The translations under genes and the position numbers were made by a program. This document shows, in pieces, positions 1-5,652 of a stretch of 5,652 nucleotides of DNA. Numbering within the stretch: position 1 is the first letter of the stretch; each line of letters opens with the position of its first letter. Under the pieces are notes generated by a model, which was not told where the DNA came from, did not search any database, and saw nothing but the letters and a program-made list of their open reading frames with translations. This stretch comes from Desulfovibrio sp. (GTDB lineage: Bacteria > Desulfobacterota > Desulfovibrionia > Desulfovibrionales > Desulfovibrionaceae): positions 12,222 through 17,873 of the forward strand of contig NZ_JAHZAA010000007.1 of the NCBI RefSeq assembly GCF_019424165.1, written 5' to 3'.

Positions 1-1
1 C

Positions 2-1285
2 CAGCCTGTTCTGGTGGGGACCATTTCCATCGAAACGTCCGAAATGCTCTCGCACCGCCTGAGCAAACTCGGGGTTCCCCACAACGTGCTCAATGCCAAG
101 CAGCATGAAAAAGAAGCGGAAATCGTAGCTCAGGCCGGTCAGCCCGGCAAGGTCACCATCGCCACCAACATGGCCGGGCGCGGTACGGACATTGTGCTTG
201 GCGAAGGCGTGGTGGACCTGGGTGGCCTGCATATCCTCGGGACAGAAAGACACGAAAGCCGCCGTATTGACAACCAGTTGCGCGGCCGTTCCGGGCGCCA
301 GGGCGACCCCGGCTCCTCACGCTTCTATCTGTCGCTTGAAGATGATCTCATGCGCCTCTTCGGTTCTGACCGCATCAAGGGCCTGATGGAAAAACTGGGC
401 CTGCGTGACGGCGAAGCCATCGAAAACGCCATGGTCACCCGCGCGGTGGAAGGCGCGCAAAAACGCGTGGAAGCTCACCACTTTGAAGTCCGCAAAACCC
501 TGCTGGACTATGACAACGTCATGAATCAGCAGCGCGAAGTCATCTACGCCCTGCGCCGTGAGCTTATGGTTGAGGAAGACCTTGACCCGGTGATGGACGA
601 ATTCATGAACGACGTGCTTGATGACGTGTACAGCACACTGGACGGTGTGCCTGTAGACGATCACAACGGCCTGCGTGAAGCCGCCTTCGCCCGCCTGCGC
701 GATGTTTTCAATCTGGACCGCGTACTGCCCGAAAATGCCCACCTGCCCGAGCGTGAAGAGTGCGAACCCCTGATTCGCAAGGTGCTGGAATATCTGCGCA
801 CTGAAACAGGCGAAAGCTACCGCGACATCCAGCGCTACTTCATGCTGGAAGAGCTTGACCGCTGCTGGAAAGAGCACCTGCGCAACATGGACGCCCTGCG
901 TGACGGTATCGGCCTGCGCGGTTACGGCCAGCGTGACCCCAAACTGGAATACAAGCGCGAAGGCTTTGAAATGTTTCAGGCCATGCTGTTCCAGATTCGC
1001 GAAAACGTGTTCCGTGCTCTCAGCCGCGTGCGGGTAGCCCCGGCTGAAACCGCGCCCGTGGAAGCCATAGAGGTCGCTCCGGTAACTGAAGAAGCCCAGG
1101 GGCAGCCCCTGGCGCGCGAATACCGCCACAAGGAAGACAGGGGCCAGCTCTCCTATTCCGGCGGCGGCAATGCCGAAGACTCGCGCAATACCCCGGCAAA
1201 GGCCGCGCCCCGTATTGGCCGGAATGATCCCTGCCCCTGCGGCAGCGGCAAAAAGTATAAAAAGTGTTGTGGCGCGGACAAGTAA
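2..1285 (+). CDS. secA: SecA preprotein translocase ATPase, C-terminal half (5' end outside window)
   Basis: SecA is the cytoplasmic motor ATPase that pushes unfolded preproteins through SecYEG. The visible 427 codons are about half of a typical SecA (roughly 830-900 residues); the frame is open to the left edge, so the gene begins upstream. In order: end of nucleotide-binding domain 2 with helicase motif V (TNMAGRGTDI, fragment residues about 55-64) and motif VI (QLRGRSGRQGDPG, from about 92); helical scaffold with LLDYDNVMNQQR (about 167-178); helical wing; the two-helix-finger region with CWKEHLRNMDALRDGIGLRGYGQRDP (about 288-313, quoted as family landmarks); a variable acidic linker; and a C-terminal zinc-binding SEC-C motif CxCx8CC (Cys 411, 413, 422, 423), known to bind SecB or ribosomes in the family. 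NBD2 passes directly from TDIVLGEG to GGLHILGTERHES, so the extra variable insertion of E. coli SecA is absent. It ends in TAA and is followed 53 bp later by a strong hairpin terminator. Identity is essentially certain. Confidence 0.97.
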   Translation, partial: QPVLVGTISIETSEMLSHRLSKLGVPHNVLNAKQHEKEAEIVAQAGQPGKVTIATNMAGRGTDIVLGEGVVDLGGLHILGTERHESRRIDNQLRGRSGRQGDPGSSRFYLSLEDDLMRLFGSDRIKGLMEKLGLRDGEAIENAMVTRAVEGAQKRVEAHHFEVRKTLLDYDNVMNQQREVIYALRRELMVEEDLDPVMDEFMNDVLDDVYSTLDGVPVDDHNGLREAAFARLRDVFNLDRVLPENAHLPEREECEPLIRKVLEYLRTETGESYRDIQRYFMLEELDRCWKEHLRNMDALRDGIGLRGYGQRDPKLEYKREGFEMFQAMLFQIRENVFRALSRVRVAPAETAPVEAIEVAPVTEEAQGQPLAREYRHKEDRGQLSYSGGGNAEDSRNTPAKAAPRIGRNDPCPCGSGKKYKKCCGADK

Positions 1286-1338
1286 TGCCTGGCAACCTGC
1301 AAGAACGGCTACAGTAATTCCTGCCGTAAGCATTTGAA

Positions 1339-1378
1339 AAGAGCGGTTCCCCTTGTGGGGGAACCGCTCTTGTATTGT
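1339..1378 (+). terminator. Rho-independent terminator of secA
   Basis: A perfect 14-bp stem (1339-1352 with 1358-1371) closes a 5-nt loop, TTGTG. The left arm reads AAGAGCGGTTCCCC. It is followed by a moderately T-rich tail (TTGTATTGT). The left flank is A-rich (1337-1340), so on the minus strand the hairpin is followed by TTTT and could also stop transcription arriving from the right. It sits 53 bp after the secA stop codon. Confidence 0.9.
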
Positions 1379-1424
1379 ATGCACTCTACCGCCCGCCGCG
1401 CAGGCGCCCCAAACGAAAGAAGCC

Positions 1425-1602
1425 CTGCCCTGCTCCCAGGTAATGAGAGCACTTCAAACAGTAACAGGCCAGAGAAGATCAACATTGAAACATGTTACAC
1501 GTCAACGTTGTCATCCGGCCGGGAAGTGCTTTCTTCGGCAGAACCCACGCCCTGTTCCGCCACGCTCCACCAGCGTGCAGGGGGGCGTATTTATTTTTTT
1601 TC
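1425..1602 (+). ncRNA. Candidate structured small RNA ending in a T-tract terminator
   Basis: This is seen only as structure; I do not recognise a family. The central element is an 11-bp helix, 1445-1455 (GAGAGCACTTC) with 1523-1533 (GAAGTGCTTTC), with one G-U pair. Outside it, CTGCC 1425-1429 pairs with GGCAG 1537-1541. Inside it, GGCC 1467-1470 can pair with 1517-1520, GAT/CAAC 1477-1483 with GTTG/ATC 1507-1515 (2-nt bulge), and TTGA 1485-1488 with TCAA 1502-1505. Together they make a long imperfect rod with a bubble at 1430-1444/1534-1536, followed directly by a terminator hairpin and a run of T. The overall shape recalls 6S RNA, but I see no diagnostic 6S sequence. No convincing sigma-70 promoter was found, so the 5' end is unknown and might lie anywhere after about 1375. 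Alternatives: part of a secA read-through 3' UTR with a back-up terminator, or chance pairing. Confidence 0.35.
1547..1602 (+). terminator. Second plus-strand Rho-independent terminator, no known gene upstream
   Basis: The inner stem is CACGCT (1561-1566) with AGCGTG (1572-1577), loop CCACC. The outer stem is ACGCCCTG (1547-1554) with CAGGG (1578-1582) and CGT (1586-1588), leaving three bulged G. A T-rich tail follows immediately (ATTTATTTTTTTT, 1589-1601). A competing 8-bp helix, GCGTATTT (1585-1592) with AAATACGC (1610-1617), spans the T-tract and could be an alternative fold. The tail faces plus-strand transcription, so it would end either secA read-through or an independent small RNA. Confidence 0.6.
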
Positions 1603-1650
1603 ACTGCTCAAATACGCTAACAGAAGCACACCCGCGACAGCGCCTGACCG

Positions 1651-1711
1651 CACAAATAACAAGCGCAGCTTCGTCCGTAAGGCCCTCAGGCAACGGCTGA
1701 AACTGCGCTTG
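1651..1711 (-). terminator. Probable terminator hairpin of the FadL-like gene
   Basis: A 52-nt imperfect hairpin. CAAGCGCAG (1660-1668) pairs perfectly with CTGCGCTTG (1703-1711, 9 bp). After a 1x1 mismatch come 3 more pairs plus a G-U (1670-1673/1698-1701), another 1x1 mismatch, 4 pairs (1675-1678/1693-1696), a small internal loop, and 3 pairs (1682-1684/1689-1691) around a CTCA tetraloop. Read on the minus strand it is followed by TTATTTGTG, a weak T-tail, and begins 58 nt after the porin stop codon. The plus-strand side has no T-tail, supporting minus orientation. The weak tail leaves room for a processed or protective 3' UTR hairpin instead. Confidence 0.6.
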
Positions 1712-1769
1712 CGCTTCCACGGCGGGCGTCTGCATACGCAGAGCGACAATGTAACGTCAATCGTCTCGA

Positions 1770-3062
1770 CTAAAAAGAATAGCCCACAGAGAACATGTAG
1801 ATATTGGCCTGCACATTTTCCGAATGGCCGCCCTTGATTCCGCTGGCTGCGGAGCGAATGCCGGAAGTCTCGGTATGGTCATAGTCCACAGGGTTGATCC
1901 ACAAATGGGCGTAGGTCAGGTCAACTGTCCAGTTTTCCCACGCAAAGCCCGTGCCGAGGCTCATCATGGTCCGCCCGTTGGTGGGCATCATATAGTCGCT
2001 GTAGCTTTCGTTGACCACGGGAGTTTCATAGGCAAAACCCGCGCGCAAGGCCCACCAGTCCAGGGGCTTGTATTCCACGCTGGCGTTAAAATTCCAGCCG
2101 TCGCGCCATTCCTTGTTATTGATGGCGGAATAGTCATCACCCATATTGATATTCAACGCATTATAAGTCGACCAGCGGGTAAAGACCGAGCCTACTTCAA
2201 AGCTCAGGTTATCCAACGGCTTGTATGCAATGCCAAGAGCGATGGAGTCGGGAAGCTGCAAGGTGGCGTTGGCGCTGCGGTCGCGGGCTTCAGGGCCGTG
2301 CATTTTCCCTGCGGTTATCAGGCCGTTTGGCCCCTCATAGCCGAAGTCCACATCGCCAAAAAGATTGAGCGTGATCTGGCTTTTGTAGGACAGGCCCATG
2401 GACCACTGGTCGTTGAAGCGCATGTGCATGCCGAGGTGCGCCCCCACGCCCCAGCCGCTGCCTTCCAGTTGCAGATCATTGCCGACAATATTCGGATAGG
2501 ATGCGGCTGTTATCGTCGGGACCTTGTTGCCCATGTACACATGGGCATACAGGGCCTCCACTCCCACGGAAAGGGAGAGCACGTCGTTGACCTTATAGGC
2601 CAGGCTGGGCACAAACGACACGGTCTGCATGCCGATATCGTACATGTTGTACCGGCCGGCCCACTGGCTGTTGAAGGAGTTTCCCAGGCCGAATCGGCTG
2701 AAAGAAGCAAAACCGAGCCACACCCGGTCATTGAGCTGATGACTCACAAAACCGTGCGGGGCCAGCCACACATTAGGCTTGGTGGAGGTATGCTTTTCCA
2801 CTCCGTTGGCCATGTCGGACACAATGGTACCCATAGGAGCAATAAAGGCCAGGCCGCCCATAACGTGGGTGCCGGGAATCTGTGTTATACCCGCGGCATT
2901 GTAAGCCAGAGTGGACACATCATCCGCGCGGCCCACCATACCGCCAGCAAGAGCCACCCCGCGGGCGCTCCATTCATTAAGGGCAAAGCCCTCGGCCCGG
3001 GCATCGGGCGAACAGCAAACAGCCAGAGCCAGCACCAGCGCCAGCGCGCGAAAAATTTTCAT
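1770..3062 (-). CDS. OmpP1/FadL/TodX-family outer membrane porin
   Basis: A 430-residue outer-membrane beta-barrel of the family that takes up long-chain fatty acids (FadL) or aromatic hydrocarbons (TodX); the substrate here cannot be read from sequence. A Sec signal peptide is clear: MKIFR, a hydrophobic stretch at about 6-17, then cleavage after ARA (residue 23). The mature start EGFALNEWSARGVALAGG followed by ADDVSTLAYNAAGI matches the N-terminal plug (hatch) domain of FadL. FGLGNSFNSQWAGRY (about 124-138) and PDSIALGIAYKPLDNLSFEVG (about 271-291) match conserved barrel parts; the chain shows alternating aromatic strands and ends FSVGYSF, the C-terminal Phe signature recognised by the Bam complex. 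Length is typical (E. coli FadL is about 446). The start at 3062 was chosen over an ATG 99 bp upstream because it has the signal peptide and a good RBS. Oddity: the plug's conserved Asn-Pro-Ala is Asn-Ala-Ala (residues 55-57). It lies downstream of priA on the same strand, but a terminator separates them. Confidence 0.93.
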   Translation of the reverse strand: MKIFRALALVLALAVCCSPDARAEGFALNEWSARGVALAGGMVGRADDVSTLAYNAAGITQIPGTHVMGGLAFIAPMGTIVSDMANGVEKHTSTKPNVWLAPHGFVSHQLNDRVWLGFASFSRFGLGNSFNSQWAGRYNMYDIGMQTVSFVPSLAYKVNDVLSLSVGVEALYAHVYMGNKVPTITAASYPNIVGNDLQLEGSGWGVGAHLGMHMRFNDQWSMGLSYKSQITLNLFGDVDFGYEGPNGLITAGKMHGPEARDRSANATLQLPDSIALGIAYKPLDNLSFEVGSVFTRWSTYNALNINMGDDYSAINNKEWRDGWNFNASVEYKPLDWWALRAGFAYETPVVNESYSDYMMPTNGRTMMSLGTGFAWENWTVDLTYAHLWINPVDYDHTETSGIRSAASGIKGGHSENVQANIYMFSVGYSF

Positions 3063-3073
3063 TACTCCTCCAG
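3063..3073 (-). promoter_or_regulatory. Ribosome binding site deciding the porin start
   Basis: On the minus strand the bases before the ATG read CTGGAGGAGTA. GGAGG (3067-3071) lies 4 nt from the start codon, or 5 nt if GGAG is counted as the core. The alternative upstream ATG (3159-3161) would add 33 charged and Arg/Trp-rich residues ahead of the signal peptide, which argues against it. Confidence 0.85.
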
Positions 3074-3122
3074 AAAACCTCAGCCGACGCAGCCGCACCC
3101 TGAATACAGGACGCCAGTTATC

Positions 3123-3145
3123 CGGGCCGTCACGCCAACGGCCTG
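3123..3145 (-). promoter_or_regulatory. Inverted repeat in the porin leader, possible operator or leader hairpin
   Basis: GGCCGT (3125-3130) and ACGGCC (3138-3143) form a perfect 6-bp inverted repeat around a 7-nt centre, extendable by a G-T and a C-G pair to 3123/3145. It lies about 60-85 bp upstream of the porin ATG. A weak sigma-70-like pair overlaps or follows it on the minus strand: GTGACG (3128-3133) and TGTATT (3103-3108), each 4 of 6 matches but with a long 19-bp gap. If that promoter is real, the repeat covers the -35 box as an operator would; if transcription starts further up it would be a leader hairpin. Both readings are inference. Confidence 0.3.
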
Positions 3146-3178
3146 AAACGCCGCCCCCCAATGAGCCAAGTCTGCATT

Positions 3179-3221
3179 AAAAAATTGGCCGCCCTTGCCT
3201 CTTCAAAGAAGAGCCGGCGGC
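3179..3221 (-). terminator. Rho-independent terminator of priA
   Basis: On the minus strand, GCCGCC (from 3216-3221) pairs with GGCGGC (from 3188-3193). An inner 6-bp stem, CTCTTC/GAAGAG (3208-3213 and 3199-3204 on the plus strand), sits inside it around a 3-nt loop. The hairpin is followed by CAATTTTTT. It begins 34 nt after the priA stop codon, which argues that priA and the porin gene are separate transcription units. Confidence 0.8.
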
Positions 3222-3255
3222 ACCCCCACAGCCAACAAAAAAATGCAACTGCCAT

Positions 3256-5640
3256 TCACAACATATTTACAGGATCAAGGTCAAGAAAAAGTCGTAGATT
3301 TCTAGCGTATTTTTGTGAAAGGGCAAAAAAATACAGCGACCGTATGGCCTGCCAGTCCTGCCCTTTCACAAGGCAGGTATACCGACGCCTGCCCCGCAGC
3401 AGCGCCAGTGGCGCGGGAGCTGGCCCCAACAACTGTAGGCCCAGCTCCGCCGAGCGGCCGCGCAGAGCCGCTGCCAGGTCATTCAGGGCCGCAGGTCCCC
3501 CGCTTTCTTCGATGCCGTGGGAAATGCGTATGAGAGCCAGACGCACAAACGGAGGATACCGGCGCAGACGTCGGCGGGCCAGTTCCGCCGCGTAAAATCC
3601 CTCGTAATCGGCTTCACGCACGTACTGCCAGCAATAGTGGCTCACGTCCCGCGTCTGTATGAGCACCTGTCCGGCCTTGTCACCCCGTCCGGCCCGGCCA
3701 GATGACTGCACCAAAAGCTGAAAGGTGCGCTCCGCTGCGCGGTAGTCCGGCAGGTTAAGCCCAAGATCGCCATCAGCCACCACGGCCAGGGTCACGTTGG
3801 GAAAGTGATGCCCCTTGGAAAGCATCTGCGTTCCCACAAGAATGGGCGACTCCTGCCGGGCAAAGGCTGCCAGGATTTCTTCCATCCGGCCGGGGCGGCG
3901 GGTACTGTCCCTGTCCAGCCGCAGCACGGGTGCTCCGGCCAGAACGCCCAAACGTTCGCCCAGGCGCTCTGTACCTTCACCCATCGGTAAAAAATTCATC
4001 CCCTTGCATTCGGGGCAAGGCGAAGGAAACGGGCGGTTATACCCGCAGTAATGGCAGACAAGCTTTTCGCGCCCCTTGTGATAGGTCAGGCCTATTTCAC
4101 AATGGGGGCAGCGCAGGGTTCGCCCGCAGTCCAGGCAGTACATAAGCGGAGCGTAGCCGCGCCGGTTAAGCAGTACCACGGCCTGCTCTCCCCTGCTGAT
4201 AACTTCGCGCAGGGCCTCCTCGCTACGGGGGGCCAGCAAACCGGTTTCTGAAGTGGCCGCAGGCGAAAGAGAGCTTATGTCCACAAGCTCCACAGGCGGC
4301 AGGTCGCGGTCGCCCACACGCCTGGGCAGCCGTAACATGGGCAGATGCCCGTTTTCCGCCGCGTGAAAGGTCTTGAGGTCAGGCGTGGCGGAACCGAGAA
4401 CCAGCAGGCCGTGCACCTGCGCCATACGAAACCAGGCCACCTCCTTGGCCTGATAGGCGAGGCTTTCATCCTGCTTGAAAGAGGCGTCGTGCTCTTCATC
4501 CAGCACAATGCAGCCCAGGTGCGGCACGGGCAAAAACAGGGCCGAACGCGTGCCGACCACCAGGCAGGGTTCATCACGCCCGGCCAGTTGCCTGTAGGTA
4601 TCTTCCCGGCGTGCAGGAGACTGATAGCCATGATGGAAAAAAAGCGGAGCCTGGGGCAGAGCGCAGGCGGCGTCACGCCGCAGTTTGTGGGCCAGCGCAA
4701 CCTCGGGCGCAAGCAAAAGCATGCTCCTGCCCGATTCAAGGCAGGCACGGGCCAGCTCCAGATACACTGCGGTTTTACCGCTGCCCGTCACCCCGTACAG
4801 CAGGCGCGAAGCAGCCCGCTCGCCGGAACGCGCATTTTCGAGCGCCGCCTTCATGTCCGCAAGAGCGTGTACCTGGTCATCATTGAGCGTAAAAGGGGCT
4901 GGAGGCGGCGGCAAAAGGCTTTGCTCCACGGCTTCAACCATATCCTCGGCGTCCTGCCGCGTCAGGCTGACGTGTCCGGCGGCCAGCAGAGACTGCAATG
5001 GAACCCCCGCCCCCTGCCCCAGCGAGCGGACAAGATGGCGACGGCTTACGGCCCCGTGCTCGTGCAAAAATTCCAGAATTTCTATTTGCCGCGTGGCAGA
5101 AGGCCGCACCGGCCAGGGCGGATCCACGCGCAAAACGCAAAACTCCTCACTGGCGGCGTCGGCTCCCGGCGGCAGCAGCCGGGCCTGCCCCTGGGCAAGG
5201 GCCTGGGCAAGATGCTGCCTTGTGGACGCATTTGCCCCGCGAATACGGGCCAGAGGCCATGAGGCTGCCCCTTTTTCGTGGAGCAGGCGCAGGCGCACAC
5301 GGGTAAGCCGCAGCCCTTGCGGCAGCACATGCCCCAGAATATGCCCGGGGCTGAGAGCCTGCCGCAGGGCAAGATCCTGTGCCAAGGCCAACAGCTCGGG
5401 TGTAAGAACAGCCTTTTCTTCCAGAGGCCAGCAAACGCTTTTGCAGGCCACACCCTTGGGCAAATCAATGTGGGCGCTGGTTTCCAGTACAACTCCGGCG
5501 CGCAGAGCCGCTTTGTCTCCCCTGCCCAGCGGCACGGCCACACGCAGGCCGGGCTGCCAGAAATCCTGTGGAAATTCCGGCGGCAAGGCGTAGCTCAAGG
5601 TGGCATAAGGGGGACTCAGAAGAGCAATGCTGGCATACAT
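3256..5640 (-). CDS. priA: Primosomal replication restart helicase PriA (primosomal protein N')
   Basis: PriA is the superfamily 2 3'-to-5' DNA helicase that recognises stalled forks and D-loops and reloads the replicative helicase. The 794 residues (E. coli PriA has 732) show the family layout: N-terminal 3'-end DNA-binding domain with GLRVAVPLGRGDK (about 31-43); a winged-helix region at about 181-230; Walker A GVTGSGKT (283-290); DEEH box (381-384); motif III GSATP (416-420); a zinc-binding insertion with all eight cysteines present (502, 505, 511, 514, 529, 532, 542, 545); motif V GTQMLSKGHHFP (603-614); motif VI SGRAGRG (647-653); the YPPF element (695-698); and a C-terminal domain ending LDLDPVNML. 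Nothing suggests loss of function. The start is the first in-frame ATG, but no Shine-Dalgarno is visible in the 12 bases before it and the frame stays open to the right edge, so a start just outside the window is possible. Stop is TGA, followed by a terminator. Confidence 0.97.
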   Translation of the reverse strand: MYASIALLSPPYATLSYALPPEFPQDFWQPGLRVAVPLGRGDKAALRAGVVLETSAHIDLPKGVACKSVCWPLEEKAVLTPELLALAQDLALRQALSPGHILGHVLPQGLRLTRVRLRLLHEKGAASWPLARIRGANASTRQHLAQALAQGQARLLPPGADAASEEFCVLRVDPPWPVRPSATRQIEILEFLHEHGAVSRRHLVRSLGQGAGVPLQSLLAAGHVSLTRQDAEDMVEAVEQSLLPPPPAPFTLNDDQVHALADMKAALENARSGERAASRLLYGVTGSGKTAVYLELARACLESGRSMLLLAPEVALAHKLRRDAACALPQAPLFFHHGYQSPARREDTYRQLAGRDEPCLVVGTRSALFLPVPHLGCIVLDEEHDASFKQDESLAYQAKEVAWFRMAQVHGLLVLGSATPDLKTFHAAENGHLPMLRLPRRVGDRDLPPVELVDISSLSPAATSETGLLAPRSEEALREVISRGEQAVVLLNRRGYAPLMYCLDCGRTLRCPHCEIGLTYHKGREKLVCHYCGYNRPFPSPCPECKGMNFLPMGEGTERLGERLGVLAGAPVLRLDRDSTRRPGRMEEILAAFARQESPILVGTQMLSKGHHFPNVTLAVVADGDLGLNLPDYRAAERTFQLLVQSSGRAGRGDKAGQVLIQTRDVSHYCWQYVREADYEGFYAAELARRRLRRYPPFVRLALIRISHGIEESGGPAALNDLAAALRGRSAELGLQLLGPAPAPLALLRGRRRYTCLVKGQDWQAIRSLYFFALSQKYARNLRLFLDLDPVNML

Positions 5641-5652
5641 GTGGGGCAGAGT

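Larger units (their letters stand above)
1286..1769. other. Convergent intergenic region between secA and the FadL-like gene
   Basis: No convincing protein gene lies here: plus-strand frames that stay open run through the secA terminator and resemble no known protein. What it holds: the secA terminator (1339-1378); a plus-strand stretch with long-range complementarity (1425-1541) that ends in a T-tract terminator (1547-1602); a small 5-bp hairpin TCTGC/GCAGA with loop ATAC (1729-1742); and a 52-nt minus-strand hairpin (1660-1711) belonging to the porin gene's 3' end. An 8-bp perfect palindrome CAACGTTG lies at 1503-1510. No tRNA-like cloverleaf, IS ends or repeat array were recognised. Confidence 0.7.

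Noticed and set aside
317..1384. Long minus-strand open frame (355 codons) opposite secA
   Set aside because: It lies wholly antisense to clear secA coding sequence and crosses the secA terminator; its protein resembles nothing known. Long antisense frames are common opposite GC-rich genes with few A/T-rich third positions.
1400..1602. Assignment of the structured intergenic region to 6S, SRP, tmRNA or RNase P RNA
   Set aside because: The shape is loosely 6S-like but no diagnostic conserved sequence of any of these families was recognised, so it was left as an unnamed candidate.
1334..1837. Plus-strand open frame of 167 codons across the intergenic region
   Set aside because: It starts inside the secA terminator, runs through a second terminator and the porin 3' end, has no RBS, and its protein looks random.
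2997..3062. Lipoprotein signal (LAVCC) in the porin leader peptide
   Set aside because: The residue before the cysteine is Val rather than Gly/Ala/Ser, and a normal Ala-Arg-Ala cleavage site follows, leading straight into the conserved FadL mature start.
1824..3146. Long plus-strand open frame (440 codons) opposite the porin gene
   Set aside because: The opposite strand encodes a complete signal peptide, FadL plug and barrel with a good RBS; the plus frame gives a His/Gly/Val-rich product without recognisable domains, a codon-bias shadow.
3063..3161. N-terminal extension of the porin to an upstream ATG at 3161
   Set aside because: It would bury the signal peptide behind 33 residues and ignore the GGAGG site just before the ATG at 3062.
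3146..3170. Sigma-54-like promoter (TTGGC...GGGGGGC) upstream of the porin gene
   Set aside because: The GG and GC elements are not at the required 10-nt spacing and the TTGC half is missing.
3237..3243. Run of seven A on the plus strand just after the priA stop, a T-run on the minus strand
   Set aside because: No stable hairpin immediately precedes it in the minus direction; the real terminator is the hairpin at 3188-3221 with its own T-run.
4345..5593. Two plus-strand frames of about 300 codons opposite priA (4345-5262 and 4685-5593)
   Set aside because: Both are antisense to conserved PriA motifs and are low-complexity Arg/Ala/Ser-rich with no recognisable domain.

Overview
This window looks like ordinary chromosome from a Gram-negative, moderately GC-rich bacterium. 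It holds two housekeeping genes (secA, priA) flanking an outer-membrane porin gene of the OmpP1/FadL/TodX family. The style of the proteins suggests a sulfate-reducing deltaproteobacterium of the Desulfovibrio group: SecA lacks the extra NBD2 insertion seen in E. coli, and the FadL-like protein lies directly downstream of PriA. This assignment is an inference from sequence feel, not from a search.

Layout from left to right. Positions 2-1285 (+) carry the C-terminal half of secA, cut by the left edge, followed by a strong 14-bp-stem terminator at 1339-1378. Positions 1286-1769 are a 484-bp gap between convergent genes. The gap contains the secA terminator, a well-formed but unexplained plus-strand structured region (about 1425-1541) that leads into a second plus-strand terminator at 1547-1602, and a 52-nt hairpin at 1660-1711 that probably terminates the minus-strand porin gene. 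Positions 1770-3062 (-) encode the complete FadL-family porin, with signal peptide, RBS and C-terminal Phe. Positions 3063-3255 are a 193-bp spacer with a priA terminator (3179-3221) and an inverted repeat in the porin leader. Positions 3256-5640 (-) encode PriA, essentially complete, with its start 12 bases from the right edge.

Functionally the three genes are unrelated to one another, apart from a loose link: SecA drives export through SecYEG, which the porin needs to reach the envelope. priA and the porin gene share a strand, but the terminator between them suggests separate transcription units. No mobile element, CRISPR array, tRNA or rRNA was seen. The only item that could be undescribed is the candidate small RNA in the secA-porin gap; I see no evidence of a new multi-gene system.
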